This document shows, piece after piece, positions 1 to 15,000 of a stretch of 64,000 nucleotides of DNA. Position 1 is the first letter of the stretch. Each line of letters begins with the position of its first letter. Both the position numbers and the translations under genes were made by a program. The stretch comes from Capsaspora owczarzaki ATCC 30864 (Eukaryota > Opisthokonta > Filasterea), in NCBI RefSeq assembly GCF_000151315.2, contig NW_011887308.1:63649-127648 (forward strand). The letters run 5' to 3'. The notes below the pieces were generated by a model that ran no database searches, was not told the origin of the DNA, and was given only the letters and a program-made list of their open reading frames with translations.

Positions 1-3000
1 GCGGCAGTGGACGCAGCAGGCATTCGACTTGAGGACGCTTTTAAACGCATGCTCGAACAAATCGACGCGGCCACGCACGCGCATGCTGCCACCCTGGCAA
101 CCAGCGTTGAGGAATCGGCTCTCGAAGCCGACATACCTCCCGCCCCAGCGCCAGCACCAACTGCTTCGCCCCGCTCGCCAAATGTCCCAAAAGATACCTC
201 CGCCCCACCGCCCCCCGTGCCGCCACCACCTCCGCGCTCGAACTGGCAGCGATCCCCCACCCTCAATGCGACAACTGATAGCGCGTCCCTGACCTCACCC
301 ACCGTCCAAGGACTGCTGCGTCAGTCCGCGTCCTCGCTCATGGCATCGGCTTCTCTCCCGCTGCCCGAGCGAGTTGTTCTCCAAGAGCAACGTCAGTCTG
401 GAGCCAACTCGTTCTGGCGAATCGAGCTCTTGCGCACTCACTGGGCGGGTGCCTTTTTGGCTTGGGGCCAGCCCTTCCGGTTGCAGAACTTGTCCACTGG
501 CCACTACCTCGCGTGTGTGCCCGAGTCTCCCTTCTGTTTCCAGAATGTTCTGCACAACACTGGGTTTGAAACAGTGTTTGCGCTCTATCCGTCCTTGTCC
601 TCGTCCGAGGTCTTTGACGACAGCGTTGAGCCAAGCATGGGCGTTGCCACCATCAAGACGGGCGACTCGATGGTGTACCTGCGCCAAGTCGCTTCCGGGT
701 GCTGGGCGCATGGTGTTGACGCAACCTCGCGCGCCGTGGCCGCCCCTACTCTGTTGGAAGGCCACTTTGGCCAGTCTCCGTTCTCCAGCCCGCGCCATCC
801 AACGGCACAAGGTGGCTCGAGGCGCTCGCCTTCGCCGCCGCCCCCTCCGGCAGCTGTTTCGTCCTTGACAACCCCCGCCGTTTCAAACGTGGCTCTGCAG
901 CCAGTTCCAGAGCGCGAGCTGGACGTGCTGCTGGATGGCCATGTCGACGATTCGTTCATTGTTGTGCACGTTGTCGAAGACGACGCGTGGGATGCAGCGG
1001 TCGTCAAGGCCTGCGCCGCACAGTTTGACTTGCTGGTGCGCAAGTTTGATGATGCCATCATGCGGCAATACAGCCATCGCCCAGAAAGTGGGCTGTCGGT
1101 TGCTCGTGGGCGTTGGCAGCTCGGTGCAATCCTGGAGCCGCTTCGTCTGCTCCTTGTAGACGTGATTGCCCTCTTTGAGTCATCAACCACCGATCGAGCA
1201 CGCGTCTCGATTCGTCAAGCCTTCTTTCGCAATCATGGCCTCATTGCCAAAGTGCTCGATGTCCTTGACTTGCCGTTTCGCGATTTTCTCGGTCCTGCTG
1301 ACTTGACTACGTCCGAGTGCATCATGTGGAGTGAGATGATGACGCAATTCTACACGCTGCTCGCGTGCTTTATGCGAGAGTCTGCGGAAAATTGCGACTA
1401 CCTCGCGCATTCTGGGCGGCTGGACGCTCTCCTGAGCCGATTGGGACACAATAGTGACCTTCTCGAAGTTCTTCGCGTGATTGTGTGGCACCCGTCAGTG
1501 ATGCACCGAGTCTCAGAGGAGCACATCCGTCTGCTGCTGTCACTGATGCACAAGCATGGACGGGATTGGCGCATTGTCGAAGTGCTGTCTGCGCTCTGCG
1601 TGTCTGGTGGCAAAGCCGTCCGCAAAAACCAGAACGCCATTGTTCGCCTCATCGAGCAAAACTCTGACTTGTTTTTCGCAGGGTGTGTTGCTGAGCACAT
1701 GGAAACCATTCGCGCAACGATTGGCCTCTCGCACGCCAACCTGTGTCTGGAGGAAGATGGCGGAGTGCTTGACCGCTGGTACTTTGAGGTCACCATCATG
1801 CAAATGCAAGGCGCCGACTCGCAGTTGGGCGCCCAGGCATCGGGCAGCCAGGCGCCGGGCAAAGACGTGTCCTCCTTGTTTCGCGTGGGCTGGTCGTCGT
1901 ACAACTTTCGATCTGCTGCCAGGGAAGGACGAGGTGTTGGAGATGACGCCAACTCGTTTGGCTTTGATGGCGAGCGTGTCTGGACGTGTGGTCTCGGCCG
2001 GAAGGCTGACACGCTGAGCTCCTCCCCTTCCGCAGCCACCACGATCGCCCCAGACCCGCAGAATCTTTCATCGATCGGGTTTGATCCGCAAGAAAGCTTG
2101 CATTCCTTCACTGCTCGTCTCGACCGAGGCGATGCAACCGCTGTTGCGCCTCAACTCCCAAGCCTGCACGGGGCATCGGTTGGCGATTTGTCTGATCGCT
2201 CGACAGCTGCGAAATCGTCGTTGCGGACTCGACCGCAGACAGGCATCTCGCGCCAAGCCACCGTGGCGCAGGAGGAAACATCGCCCAAGCGTGCCGCTAC
2301 CCCGCCGAGCCTGGCACCTTCCGCCAGCAGCCGCGACTTGGTTGACGACGCGAAACCCGGCTTCTTGAAAGTGGGCGATACTTTGGGCTGCGCACTCGAT
2401 CTGGTCAAGCGCTCCATCTCCTTTGCGCTGAATGGCAAGCCGCTCGTGGTCGCTTTCAGCGAGCTGGATCAAGGCGTGCCTTACTTTCCAACCATCTCGT
2501 TTGCGGACGGCGTTCAGTTTGTGGTTAACTTTGGCGATGCCGAGCACCCCCTGCGACACTTGCCTGCCGACCACAACCCTGTCTGCAAGGCTCTGCTACC
2601 CGGCCATTCGCTGGAGCTGCACCACCACGTGTTTGCAGGTGGCCTGCTGTCCAAACAGAACAAGCGCCATGCGCTTGTTGGTGGAAGAAGCTGGAACCAG
2701 CAGCTCGCGACTTTCATCCCGCGACCCATCAACGCCAGCCAAGTGCGCTTGCCTGCCGAGATTGAAATCATGAAAGAACTGATTGCCGAGAACATTCACG
2801 AGGTGTGGAGTAAAGGAAAAGTCGAAGCAGGCTGGGTTTGGGGCCCACAACGAGTTGACGCTGAAAAAAAGCACAACTGCCTCGTCCCGTACAATCAACT
2901 GACCGACGTCGAGAAAGAGTATGATCGCAAGCTCGCCGTCGAGACCCTGCAGGTGCTCACTGCTCTCGGATATCGGCTCGCTTATCTTTCAGACAGCAGC

Positions 3001-6000
3001 GGCGGCGGCAGCAGCAACAAGTACGGCTATGACGCCCCTGCCTCGCTGACCCGGATTCTCGAGCAGGTTCGCGCCAATCAAATCCTTATGGAGCTGCCCG
3101 ATGTTCCGTTCCTCCTTTCCAACGGGTACAAGCCGACTCCGATCGATACGTCGCGCATCATTCTGCCAGCAGAGTTGTTGGTTTTGGCAGACATGTTGGC
3201 GGAGAACACCCACGATGTGTGGGCACAGCAGCGCATTCGCGAGGGCTGGACGTTTGGCATGTCCAAAAGCGCAAAGCATCTGCGCAATCCGTTGCTCGTC
3301 GCGTACAATTTGCTGGATGAGGTGGGCAAGAAGGCCAACCGGGACACAGCCCTGGAAACAGTCAAGACTATTTTGGGATTGGGTTTCACCATCACCGTCC
3401 CGCCCAAGGACAAATCCAAGACGAAGTCGGGTGGCCGGTTTAAATCCTTGCGCGACACGGCTTTCCTAACGGTCAACGACGAGCCTGTTCCACACACGCC
3501 AGGGGCCGAGATTGGCGAGCCCAAGCTCCATGCGAGCTCGTTTGCATCGTCGTTCACGGAGGGAGCGAGCCTGCATCGTCAATCGCGCGATCGTCCCAGC
3601 CACCTGCGTTCCTTCCGTCTCTCGCATGCCTTCCAGGTGACGATCGGCAAGTGGTACTACGAGGTCGAGCTCCTCACCGACGGATACATGCGTTTTGGGT
3701 GGGCTGAGGCTGCCTTCCATCCGCGTCCCGAAGCTGGGCTTGGTGTTGGCGATGACGACTTGTCATTCGCGTATGACGGCTATCTGGCTCGCAAGTGGAA
3801 CAACTCTTCGGCCTCCTTTGGCAAACAGTGGCACAAGCACGATGTGGTCGGGTGCCTGCTCGATCTCGAGGCCAGGCGCATGAGTTTTACTCTCAATGGT
3901 GTTCTTCTCCAAATGCCGCAAGGAGGCGACGCCGGTTCGCTCTCGGTTGCATTCGAAGGGTTTGAGGTGCGCCATGGCTTTGTGCCTGCATTGAGTCTGG
4001 CTGATGGCCAGCAAGTCTCGGTGAATTTGGGTGACTCGCCGCTGCAATTCTTCCAGCGCTACGGCATGCAGGAAGGCTTTGAGCCCGTCGTCAATCTTCA
4101 TCCCAACTCCGAGGCCCAATGGTCGTACACGAGTGAGTTTGGGCAGTACGTGGCCTGCGAGAGCGAAACGGAGGATTCTTTGTCGGAAGCGGGCATGGCG
4201 GCTGCCTCCTCGTCCATTGGCGCTGCGATGAGCTCTCGCGGCCACAACGCAGCACCTGCAATGTCCATTGCTCGAGTCGAGGCCATCACCTCCGTGACGT
4301 GGCGAACAAAGGTAAACGACCGTGCCCGGCTTTTGGCTGCTGGCATCATTTCGGCATCAGCCCCCGCTGCCAAGTCCGCTCTCGAGACCGACGGCCACCA
4401 CCTTGCTCAAAAGCCCGGGTCGGGCTGCACCGACATTAAGGAGCTCGCAGTCCCACGCGCGACGCATCAAATTACGCCGACCGAAGGACATGTGTTTGTC
4501 ATTTCCCAGGCTGTTGTCATCGAGAACGCCAAGGAAGCTGACTATGAAGTGTTACGGGCTAGTGTTGGCCTCAGGCCAAGGTCAACCACTCCCGGCCGCT
4601 ACTGCTTTGAGGTTCGTGTCATGCCTGGTCAGGACTGGCGCTTTCTTCACATTGGCTGGATGCAGTCGCCGGCGCAGCCCAACCCGCTCGGTTCTAGCGA
4701 GGCCAGGTTTTCGTACATGTTTGATAGCCGCGCTCTGGAACTCGTCAATGCACACCTTTCTGCACTTGAGACTGAAAAAGAAGCGGATGCGACTGACCTC
4801 GAGGACGGTCCACCGATGCACCGGGCGCCCCCGCTGATTCGCATTGGAGCAGACTCGTCAGCGTCAGCCTCCGAGCGTGTTGTTCTTTGTGTTGCGGATT
4901 TGATCGACAATGCCATTTACTTCACCGTGGATGGAGTTCCTGTGCCAGGAACCGCCTACCGCTTTGCCTTCAGCCGAGAATTCATCCTCACACCGGTTAT
5001 TTGCGTGGTGCCGACCATTCGCCAACCGCTCCGGGTGCGCTTTGACTTTGCGCCACCAGCATCCATGAGCTCGTACATGTCGGCCTTTTTCTCTCGCGAG
5101 GAAACAAGTTCGGGCATCTACCCGCAGCGGTTGGGTCTTGAGCGACTTGCCTCGCTTGTCTGGACGCGTGTCTGCTCTCCTGGCTCTGTTCTCTTGCAGC
5201 CAGGTGTCACAAGCCGGCTTATCTCTGCTGTTGCGCCCCTGGACTTTGAATCGCTGGCCGTTCAACGCGGCGTTCAGCCGCAACCACCCGCCTCCGACAG
5301 AGGTTCATCGGGACTGATCGACTTGTCTCGTCTCGGCACGCCCTCTACCGGTTCCGAGCCCACGTTTGTCTTCTTTGTTGCCGGTGCCTTTTCGGCGGAC
5401 AGCCAGTTGCACAATCGGGATTGGCCCGCCATGACCCGAAAGTCCCTGGTGCTCACGCTCCCTGAGAGTGACGAAGCGCAGGACGCGCTCGTTTATTACC
5501 ACAAGTACAACAATCTGCTCATGCGCCGGTTCTCGGCAGAGCTTTTCAAATTGATTGGCAGCGTGTGCTTTGGCGGAAACGAACGCGGACAGGCGCTCCG
5601 CCGCAAGATTGCGCCCGACGTGCGCTTGGTGTGCGGTGTCAAGGAAGAAAGCTTGCCAGTCCAAGTGCGCGAAGCGTACTTCCAGCTTGTCACGCTGTTG
5701 TACATGGAGAATGCAAGAACCGGCGAGACTGCTTCGAGCGTGGGTGTGAATACCAGCGACAGCACCACCACGATGCCCACCGGTCAGTCCGCTGTGCGCC
5801 GCGGCCACAATGGCTCCTCCAGTACACTCACTGCGTTCGGTCTGGGCACTACTCGCATGTCGGCCATGAACGGGTATGTCCCTTCTCTTGCCGAGCTGAC
5901 TGGCGGAGAGTCGGACGGTGCCACCTCTGGACCTCGCGACCCTCGGCTCAGCGTCACGAGCTTGAACTCCTTGAACTCTGAAGCGACTTCGACTCCGCGT

Positions 6001-9000
6001 CCTGGCTTTGCCAAGCTCCCGTCGGGCCGAACCAGGAGACTGATGGAGGGTCTCAAGCAATACGTGCTGGAAGCGCTCAAGCATTTGGTCGGCGCCACGG
6101 CGGCGGGATCACGCGTGCCGAACGAGGTGATTGTTGTGGCCATGCTCGCCCTTCTAGACCAAATGCTTGTTGCAAACGAGCTGTCCGAGTCGGAGCTCCA
6201 GCGCCTGTTGGTCCTGGTTGCCCCGGAAGCACTTGCTTCCAACAAGTCCGCGGTGGTTGTTGGTCGCTCCAGTCCTCCGCCGTTTGCGGCTCCTGGAAAC
6301 GCTCTGGTCCGGCTACGGTTGGGCGAGGCCACCAAGTTCCAGCTGTGCATGATTTTCAGCCATCTGTGCGACGCTCTTATTCGCGTGCGCATGTTCAAGG
6401 CATACGCGCATCTGCACCAGTTTATCATGCAGGCCAAGGACGACTATGCGGGCGGCACTCCCTTCGATCCGATTGCGTTCTCGAAAGGCCACTCGATCGG
6501 CGCGCAGCCCTTGCACGAATTTGTTGTGCGGCGGTTGGACAATCCCGAGCACCCTGCGACGTTGCGCTTGCAGCAACAGCTGGCGCTGCTCTGCGCCAAC
6601 GTGGATGACATTCCGCTCATCACTGGCGCCCTGAGCGCGGCCGGAGCAACTTCTGGCCTTGCCACTGTTGTCTCTGCTGCGGCAGCCGCCGAGAAGCAGC
6701 AGAAGGGCGCGGAGGCTTCCTCCAGCTCTGCAGACACGCGTTCGCACGGGTCTGCCTTCCATCGAATCTCACCCACCTCCGCCGGTGGAGCAGGGCTGGC
6801 AGCTACCCTGCAGAATCTAGTGCACTCGTCAGTCTCGGCAATTACCGCGGAACAACAACAGTCTCGCATGAACGATTATGTTGAAGCATTGGTTAAATCC
6901 TCGGGCGCGGCTCTGTTTGGCGAAGGCAGCATGTACTTTCACGGCTTTGTCACCAAGCAGATGATGGAGTGGACGGCTATCCCCATTGCCGATGTGCAGC
7001 TCGTGTACGCCACGTCGCGGTTGTTGAAGCGACAGTTCAACTTGTCCACCGAGGTTCTTGCTGGACTCCAGCGCACCTTTTTCGTGCGGTACAAGGACGA
7101 CGTTCGGCGCGTGTACACGCTACTCGCCACTGTTCGGCAAATGAACTTGGTGCTCATGGACGAAGCAGAAGCCGAGCTTGCTCAAGATCAATTGCAAAGC
7201 CTCATCTCGGAGTGCTACGGTGCCGATGAGCAAAAGCAAGCCGTTCTTCGCACGCTCAATGCCCAAGAAATGATCATTTCGGTGATGCGCAACATGCTGT
7301 CGTCTGGAGAGCAGTTTGTTGATATTAAGGATCGGATGAGAGAAATCGAGAGCCTCCTGTTCCAGCGCGTCCTGCAAAGGCATGCCCCATGCTCGTTGCT
7401 GCTCACTCAAGTGGACGACGCTGTGAGTGCCCGTCTTTCGGAAACGCCCGAGGCTTTCGCAGCAGATAGTATTCCCTCACCGCCACGCAAGCTGCTCTTC
7501 CTTTCCGCGTGGGTGGATGCCGTCTCTTGGTACTATGAGCAGTGGCACTCTGAGGCATTTGCGTCCCTTTTGCCAGGCGTGGGGCAGAGCGCAGCTGCCT
7601 TCTTGCACGCGCGCCAGACCCACCATACCGCCCACAGCGATTCTCTCCGCTCCTCTGCGTTCGTTGGGATTATTGACGATGCTCTTCGTCGGCTTGCGAT
7701 GCGACGCATGTACACCCAGGTTGCCATGACTTCGACAGACCAACGCTTGGAGTTCCTCAGCGTCTCGGCGCAGGAAATGCAAGACTTGAGTGAAGTCCCT
7801 CCCGCCGTTGCCCTTACGTTTGCGACAGAGTTTATTCTTGGCAATGCTCAAGCTCAAGGCGAACCCCGCAAGTGGGACAACGACGCGCCCGCGAGCCGCT
7901 TTGAGCGTCCAGCTCAACGTGGTGGATTGCACCAACATCTGCCTCCGAATGGACTCCAAGCCCGGATTGCCGAGCTGGTTCGTCAGCACGCGTCCCATGC
8001 CCGGAAAACACTGGTTCGGTGCTGTCACTTTCTTCAGATGTTTTGTCGCAAGAATCCCGAGAACCAACGCGCCCTGTTCCGCCATTTCGACTTTTTAGTC
8101 TGCCAAGCGAACACTGGCTTGCCAGTTTTTGACGTGGCCATTGAGATTATTCGTAACAACACCGAGCTCTGCTTGCTGCTAGGCGAAGCGCGAATCAATC
8201 TGTTGGTGGAAACCATGTGCCGCTATGTCAACGCGCGTCGATACCCAGACCAGTGCATCGATCTGCTGATGCACGCCGTGCGCGTCAACCAGAGCCCTGT
8301 CGTTATCAATGCCAATATTGTGCGACAGGCTCTCGTCAAGCGCCCAGAGTGCCTGGTGCTGTTCTCTGGCCAAGCTGCCATCCGCCAGCAGCTCATTCGC
8401 CTGCAATCGCTGGTGACATCGCCTTCCAACAAGCGCACTGAGCAACCTCTCTTTGGCGTATTGGCCTATCATGTCAACCTGGTGGCGCTGCTTGCTGCCT
8501 GTGCTGCGCTTCCTGCGAGCGCCAACCCGTCTGAAGCGATTGCGTCGTCCTCACAATTGCCTTCCAGCACGACAGTCCCCACGTCCCTCTACCTGGGAGA
8601 TTTGCGTGATTCGACTGCGCTTCAAGAGCAGGCTGCCTCTCGCATTATTCTCCGGAGCTTGGTCAACATGCAGGATTTGCAGTCTGTGATGGTTCATCCC
8701 GACACACCCGCGTTCATGAAGCCTCCATTCTTTGACTACCTGGTCTCGGTGTTTGGCGTCGACAATTCCGCGGTCTTTTTGATGCTGGTGGACAAGTCTT
8801 TCCTGCCAGACATGCGCCTTGTCGCTCACATGAACCAGGCTGACGTTTCTCGGCGCGTGTCCGTGTACATTTTCCAAGATATTGTGCCGTTCATTCAGCG
8901 CCATTCCGTCTATTTTGTTGGTGCCGAGCAACACGCCACGGTGATTGATGTTCTACTGCACCTGTGCTACCAGCTGGTCAAGGTCTGTCCGGGCACCCAG

Positions 9001-12000
9001 ACTTTGATAACGGTGACTCGGTGCCTTGTCGAGCTGACGCAGGTGCTGCGCCCGTCCTTGTTCTTGCGTCTTTTGCGCGTGTTTGCGCGAGACTTGTATC
9101 CGCTCGTGCCTTACACTTCTCTGATTCTGAAGACGGTCATTGCCCTTTTTGAGCGACACACGAGCTACTTTGGGTTTGCTGGCGACCGCGTCTTTGGCTC
9201 GGCCAATGTTGAGGAGCGCCATCTTGCCGTTCTGCTGTACAGCCGGACACTCAAGTTTATCAAGCGGCACAGCGAGCACGAAAAGTACCCCACCGTCGCA
9301 GCGGATGCTGTTCAATGCCTTGCCGCGTTGGCGTGCGCCCTTCCTCCGGACTACACTGACGTGCACGACGTTACGGATGACGATTGGGCGCTGCACGACG
9401 ACGAGTTGCAAAAGCGCGCCATCCGAACTCTTTCAAGCACTGGCAACGGCTTGCTCACTCGTGGAAGCGAGACTGGAGAAGACGATTTGAACTCGGACAG
9501 CAGCGGTGACGAGTGTGACGAGGGCGACGACAGCGAGCTGGAGCATCCCATGAACCGCTCTACAAGCAACATGTCTCCCAATCTCATGAATGCAGCGTCG
9601 ACTGTTCTCCGTCGTCGAGACAGCACCGCCTTGGCAACGCCGCGCCGCAGTAGCGCCGCATTGCTCCGTCAGCAGTTTAGCTTCTCGAACGCCCTCGCTG
9701 ATCAACATCAGCGATCCTCTTCAGCAACCTCGCCAAGTCCCGTCGATTTCCTGACCAGTTCTCCGCAACCATCGCAACCATCGGCTCCCACTGTTGCTAC
9801 GGCAGCAAGCTCCGTGCCTCCAAGCTACCGACCGCGTCCAGTTGACACGTCGCAAGTGCAAGTGGATGAAGGTGTCATGCGGATTGTCGAGCAGTTTGCA
9901 GAGCATCTTCATGACAAGTGGGCCTTCTCCCGCAAAGCCGAAGGGTGGATTTACGGGGAGCAGCTGAACGACTCGCTCAAAACCCACCCTTGCCTGTTGC
10001 CATTCGCCTTTTTGACTGAAGAGTTCCAGCAGTCCAACCGTCTTACCGCAGAGGAGTCAATCAAAGTTCTTGTCAAAATGGGTTACCAGCTCGAGCAAGC
10101 CCAAGGCTTTTCGCGTCGCGGGTCTGGAATGCGCCGTGGCTCGCGCGCTGACTCTGCCGCGGTACCTGCTTCTTCCGAGCCGGTGGTTGCTTTGGGCAGC
10201 CACGATGCAACGTTGGCAGAGCCTTCTCTTCTTCCGTCCGCTTCGTCTTCATCATCATCATCCCCTGGGTCCGAGGCAGCTTCGAGGCGTGGTTCTGGAA
10301 GGCCAACGGCGATTCGCAGTCCAGCCGAGCTGTTGCGCATTGCCGAACGCTATCGTCCAAGACCCGCGGATCTGAGCGCGGTCGTTCTCGCCAAGAATGT
10401 TCTTTCCATCGCCGAGCGGCTCGCTGAAAACGCGCATGAAGTTTGGGCTGCAGATCGCATGCGTGCAGGATGGCAGTTTGGACCTTCTCGCAACAACACA
10501 ACCCGCGAACATCCTTGCCTCATCCCGTATGACATGCTGACGGACGATGAGAAGGAGTACGATCGCAAACTCTCACAGGATACCATCAAGCTGTTGATTG
10601 CTTCCGGCTACCGCATTGTCCCGGCCCGGCCTCTGTCGTTCGACGGCAACGAGGCTCTGGCGCCCCGGCGATTTGCCGGCATCATGTTGAGCGCCGCAGT
10701 GGCGTTTGTGAGCCGAGCCTTTGAGATTCCGGAAAGCGTCTGGCTCGGCACTGCGGATGAAGTGACACAGAGGCTCCGTAGCATGTCCTTCCTCGCAGGC
10801 GCGCCTCCCCAGGCAGTATCGGCAGCTGCCTCCAGCACCACTGGAAAGAACAAGCTGCCCCGTTCATTGCGCCTTGTTGCGCGGCGCACTCAAGAGCGCG
10901 CCCGAGATCAGCGCATTGCGCTGGATGTCATTGTCCCGTTGCTCAACAAGTACTTTGCCATCCATGAGGCGTACTTTTCCGGAACGAGCCTGCACGGCTA
11001 CGCCAGTGCGTTCGAGAAGGAGCAACTCAGTCACATGTTTGATGTCTTGATTCTCGTGGCCAAGCGCGAGCTGCCCTTGGTTTCGCTTCGTGGAGTCACG
11101 CCGACTGCGCGTTCGTCGTTCTGGCAAAATCACCGAATGCTCAAAACGTACAAGGATTGCTTGTGCACCATGGTCAGATCGCTCGACGTCGGCATGTTTG
11201 CGAGAAGCCTCGATGTCCACTACTCGGACTTTGTCCGCGTGGCCACCTCGTCACACATGGAGAGTTTTATGAGCTGGATTGCGCTGCCCGTGTTTGTCAA
11301 GTTTAGTGGCGCCTTTGGCGAAGACTTTTCGGCACTGGTAACCGGTCGCCAATCATCCACTGGCACTAGCGGCGGTACATACTCTGCTCGTGGCCGCATT
11401 GTGGCCACTGCAATGTCGGCGGGTCCTTTGGACGAAGGCCAGTTCTCGCCTGGTGTTGTCACTGCGCGTAAAGTATTGATTGACATGGCCGAGCAGATCT
11501 TGCGGTTGTCGCAGAGCCCAGAAGCGCTTGAAGATGCTCGACTCCGCTCCCTGCTCGGACGCGCTGCAGCGTGGGTCGTCATCCTTTTGCCTGTGGCGAC
11601 ACTCAAGACACAGCCAACTTTGCTGCAGGAAATCAAAACCATTGTTCGATTGCTCCACACGCCTGGTGCGATCGACAATGCTCGCTTTGCCGCCGATGTT
11701 GCCTTCCCTCTCGTCTCGAGCTTTGTCACACATCAGTTTGACAATCTCGTAAGTGCACGTGCAGCCGCCGCCGAGCAAGCAGAGTCGCTGTTTGTGCCGG
11801 TTGGTCAAGCCAAGAGCGTGGAAAGCGCAAAGCTCGACGACACTGCCAACGAACTCCGCTTGCAGAACGATATTTCGCGCACTTTTTCGTGCGCTTTGGC
11901 CATGATGGACGTTCGCGGCCGCGGCTGCGAGTACAGCCCCAGCACTCTGTGCGCTGGGGGTCTGCGATTGATTCGCTGCATGCCTGCGGAGCAGTTTGTC

Positions 12001-15000
12001 TCTCACCTGCACATTATTCTGGACCAATTCTTGAACATTAGCAACGCCGTCAAGGCTGCGCTCGATGAAGCGCGCCTAAACGAGCAGGCTGCTGCTCTGG
12101 GCCAACTTCGAGAACCACTTTCCAGCCAGGATGCCACCGAGCCTCGTCGTCCAACTCGTGGTATGGAGCTTCAGAGCAACTCAACCCGAGAAAAGTACCT
12201 TCCCAAGACGCTGGACCAACATTACGGTGACCTCGATGTTCTGGCGCAATTCGTTGCGCGTCACCTTGACCTGAACGAAGCGTTTTGGACGGGTGCGACG
12301 TGGAGCTCGGCAGACCATCAGTCGTTGATGTTGCTCATCACGCAGCTCTTCCACGTTCTTGCGCGTATTTTCCACCACCGGTTCCTTCTTGGATCGGAAG
12401 ATGCAAAGCACTCGGACTTTTGGCTGCGCGAGCTCATCAAGCGGCTCTTTACCATTTACAATCGCGACTTGCAGCCCTATCTTGGAATTGTTCGGTCGGG
12501 CGTGCGTTTGTCCCCATCCGGCACACTCCAGGTGGCTGATGCGCGCAAGCATGTTCTCGATGAATTGTCCAAACGAGCGTTGGCTGACGCGGCCATTCAC
12601 GAGCCTTCTCTGGCATCCCCTGCAGCTGCAAACGCGACATCGCCCTTCTCGGCCGCTTCAGAGCTGGCCGAGCGTCAGCAAATCGTGCGCAGAGTGCTCA
12701 AGCGGGGCAGCGCCGACGGATTGCGCGGATCCAGGGCTGCCTTGTTCACTGCAGCTTCTTCCGCGCAAAGCTCTTCGTTTGCCGAAGCGGAAGGTGCGTC
12801 TGTGGGATTCTCGTTGGGAGACATTCTCAACAGCTTCCGAAACGAAGGGATTCCCAGTGCCCTGCAGTCGGTGCGCTCTTGTCTTCACGCCGTGGGTGCG
12901 GGGCTTCGTTCGGTCTCGTCGAACGGGTACATTCCCTTGAGTCAAAGCGATAGTGCTAGCGGTCGACGCAGCAATAGCAGCATGGGGGAGTTGGACGACC
13001 CTTGGATGGAAGGGACTTTGGCTGATGAGAGTGACATTGACGACGGCCGTCGATCTCCTCGTGGCCTTTCGCGCTCCTCATCCTTCTCCTCTTCCGCTCA
13101 CCTCCTCGATCAGCTTGGATTTTATCCGACGCCAATGTTGCGACGCTCCAACACGCTCTCGTCATCTTTGGAGGCTGTTGCAGCGGCCGTCAAGCCGTTG
13201 GAGGCAGATGAGCAAGCGGCTTCAAAAACCCGCGCGCATGCTGAAGCTCAGGAGCAAAGTACGGCAACGGCCGCCGACCCATCTCCAACAGTACGCCGAT
13301 CACACCAGCGTCTGATGAGTCCACCAGCACCGGCAGCAGCAGCACTCACCCTGTCGCAGCAAAAACAACGCGACGATGCGCTGCTCACGCGTCGACTCGT
13401 TTCCCTCATCATGCTCATGACCCGCATGCGTGCTACCTCTGGCGTTGATAATGGAAGTGCATGGACCAATTTCCCGAATCAGCAAGGATTGAAGGGTGGT
13501 TCAAACGGTCTTGCTCCATTGGAGGCAAACCGACAGGATCAGTCATCCGCCCAGCAGGGAGCGTCAGGGACTCTGGCAAGAAAGCTTCCCGTGCCACCTT
13601 CTCCAGTCCGCGTCGCTGGACCGCGTCGTTGGCATCATTTGCATCATTTCGCCGAGATCAGTCTCATCTTGCGACGGCGCCTGCGTGCCGACAAGGCTCT
13701 CAATGCGGAACGGAGCAAACCAAATCGCTTGATGAACTTGGTTACCCATCGGGTTGAGCGCACTCTACTCGGCAACATTGAAGACGGCCAGTGTGACTCC
13801 ATCATTGAAGCACTCAAGTCCGACCACGCCCTGTCCTTTGGCATTCTTGCTTCAGATTTCGATGTGCGAGGAGCGGGCAACAAGCGTGCTTCTCTGGCTC
13901 ACTCGGCTTCGATGCCCGGCTCATTGGCCCGCAACTCGTCCTTGGCAATCGAGACTCCCAGTAGTGCCGTGGAAATTGATTGGAACCACAGCAGGTCTGG
14001 CAGCCCTGCCTACAACGCGTCGACCAACCACGCTCCTTCTCCGGCGCTTCAGCCCTCGAGTGCGACCTCCGCCACTTCCACCGAAGCTTCCGGCTCCATC
14101 AACAACAGTGGTGCTGCCAAACGCGGCGGACGAGTTCGTGTCAAGCAGCTGCTGACTTCCTTCCGTGACGCCCTTTCCACGGACGCGCTTCCTTTGGACC
14201 GCGCACTGTTTGTCGATTTGGCGCACATCTTTAGCTTGAGCTGTGCGATAGACCTGGACACGACAGACCAGGACAGTGAAGCGCTCAGCGCAGAGCAACG
14301 CGACTCCAACAAGACCGAGCGACGTGAGCGACAAGAGTTTTTGCTGGAGGCAGGCGCAGCCGAGTGCATCGTGTCGCTCTTGTCCTCCTCTGGCGGTGAC
14401 ATTTCCGTCGAAGTGGAAGCCACGCTCGAGTTTGGCATCTCATTGCTGACTGGCGGCTACGAGGCTGGGCAGCAAGCCATGCTGGCCTTTTTGATGCGAA
14501 GGCGCGATGTCGACTTTTTCGCATCCATTGCGACCATGATTGCACGCTGCACTGTGCTTGATTTCGACATGTGGAATCGTGACATGCTGGCTGCGCATTT
14601 GGGCGTGCAGACGGACTCTTCCTTGCTCGAGCTGGCTCGGCAGCAGCTCCCTGCTGCCAATGGCTGGACCTCGTCAAGCGCCGCCGCCGCCGCCGCCGCC
14701 GTCTCACGAACAAGCGTCTCTGACAAGCTCAGCGCGCCTACGCCGGTGGGCGCTGCCAGTCCCACGCCAGTCGCCTCGACGGTATCGGCGTCTCCGCTGC
14801 ACACAGCAACGCCGTTTGCCTCCGCCACTGACACGGTTGTTGTTGGCGCGAGCACGGCGTCGCCCATCGATGTCGAAGCCTTCCTATTTGCAGCTCGCAG
14901 CTGCAGCCAGCAAAACGATGCCCGGTTTGTGTGCCACCTCTTCCGCTTCTTGCAGCTCTTGTGCGAAGGCCACAACCACGAGTTCCAAAGCTACTTGCGG

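Noticed and set aside
7-9. GTG as start codon of the ryanodine receptor
   Set aside because: The frame is open from base 1 and the gene is eukaryotic; the true start lies upstream of the window.
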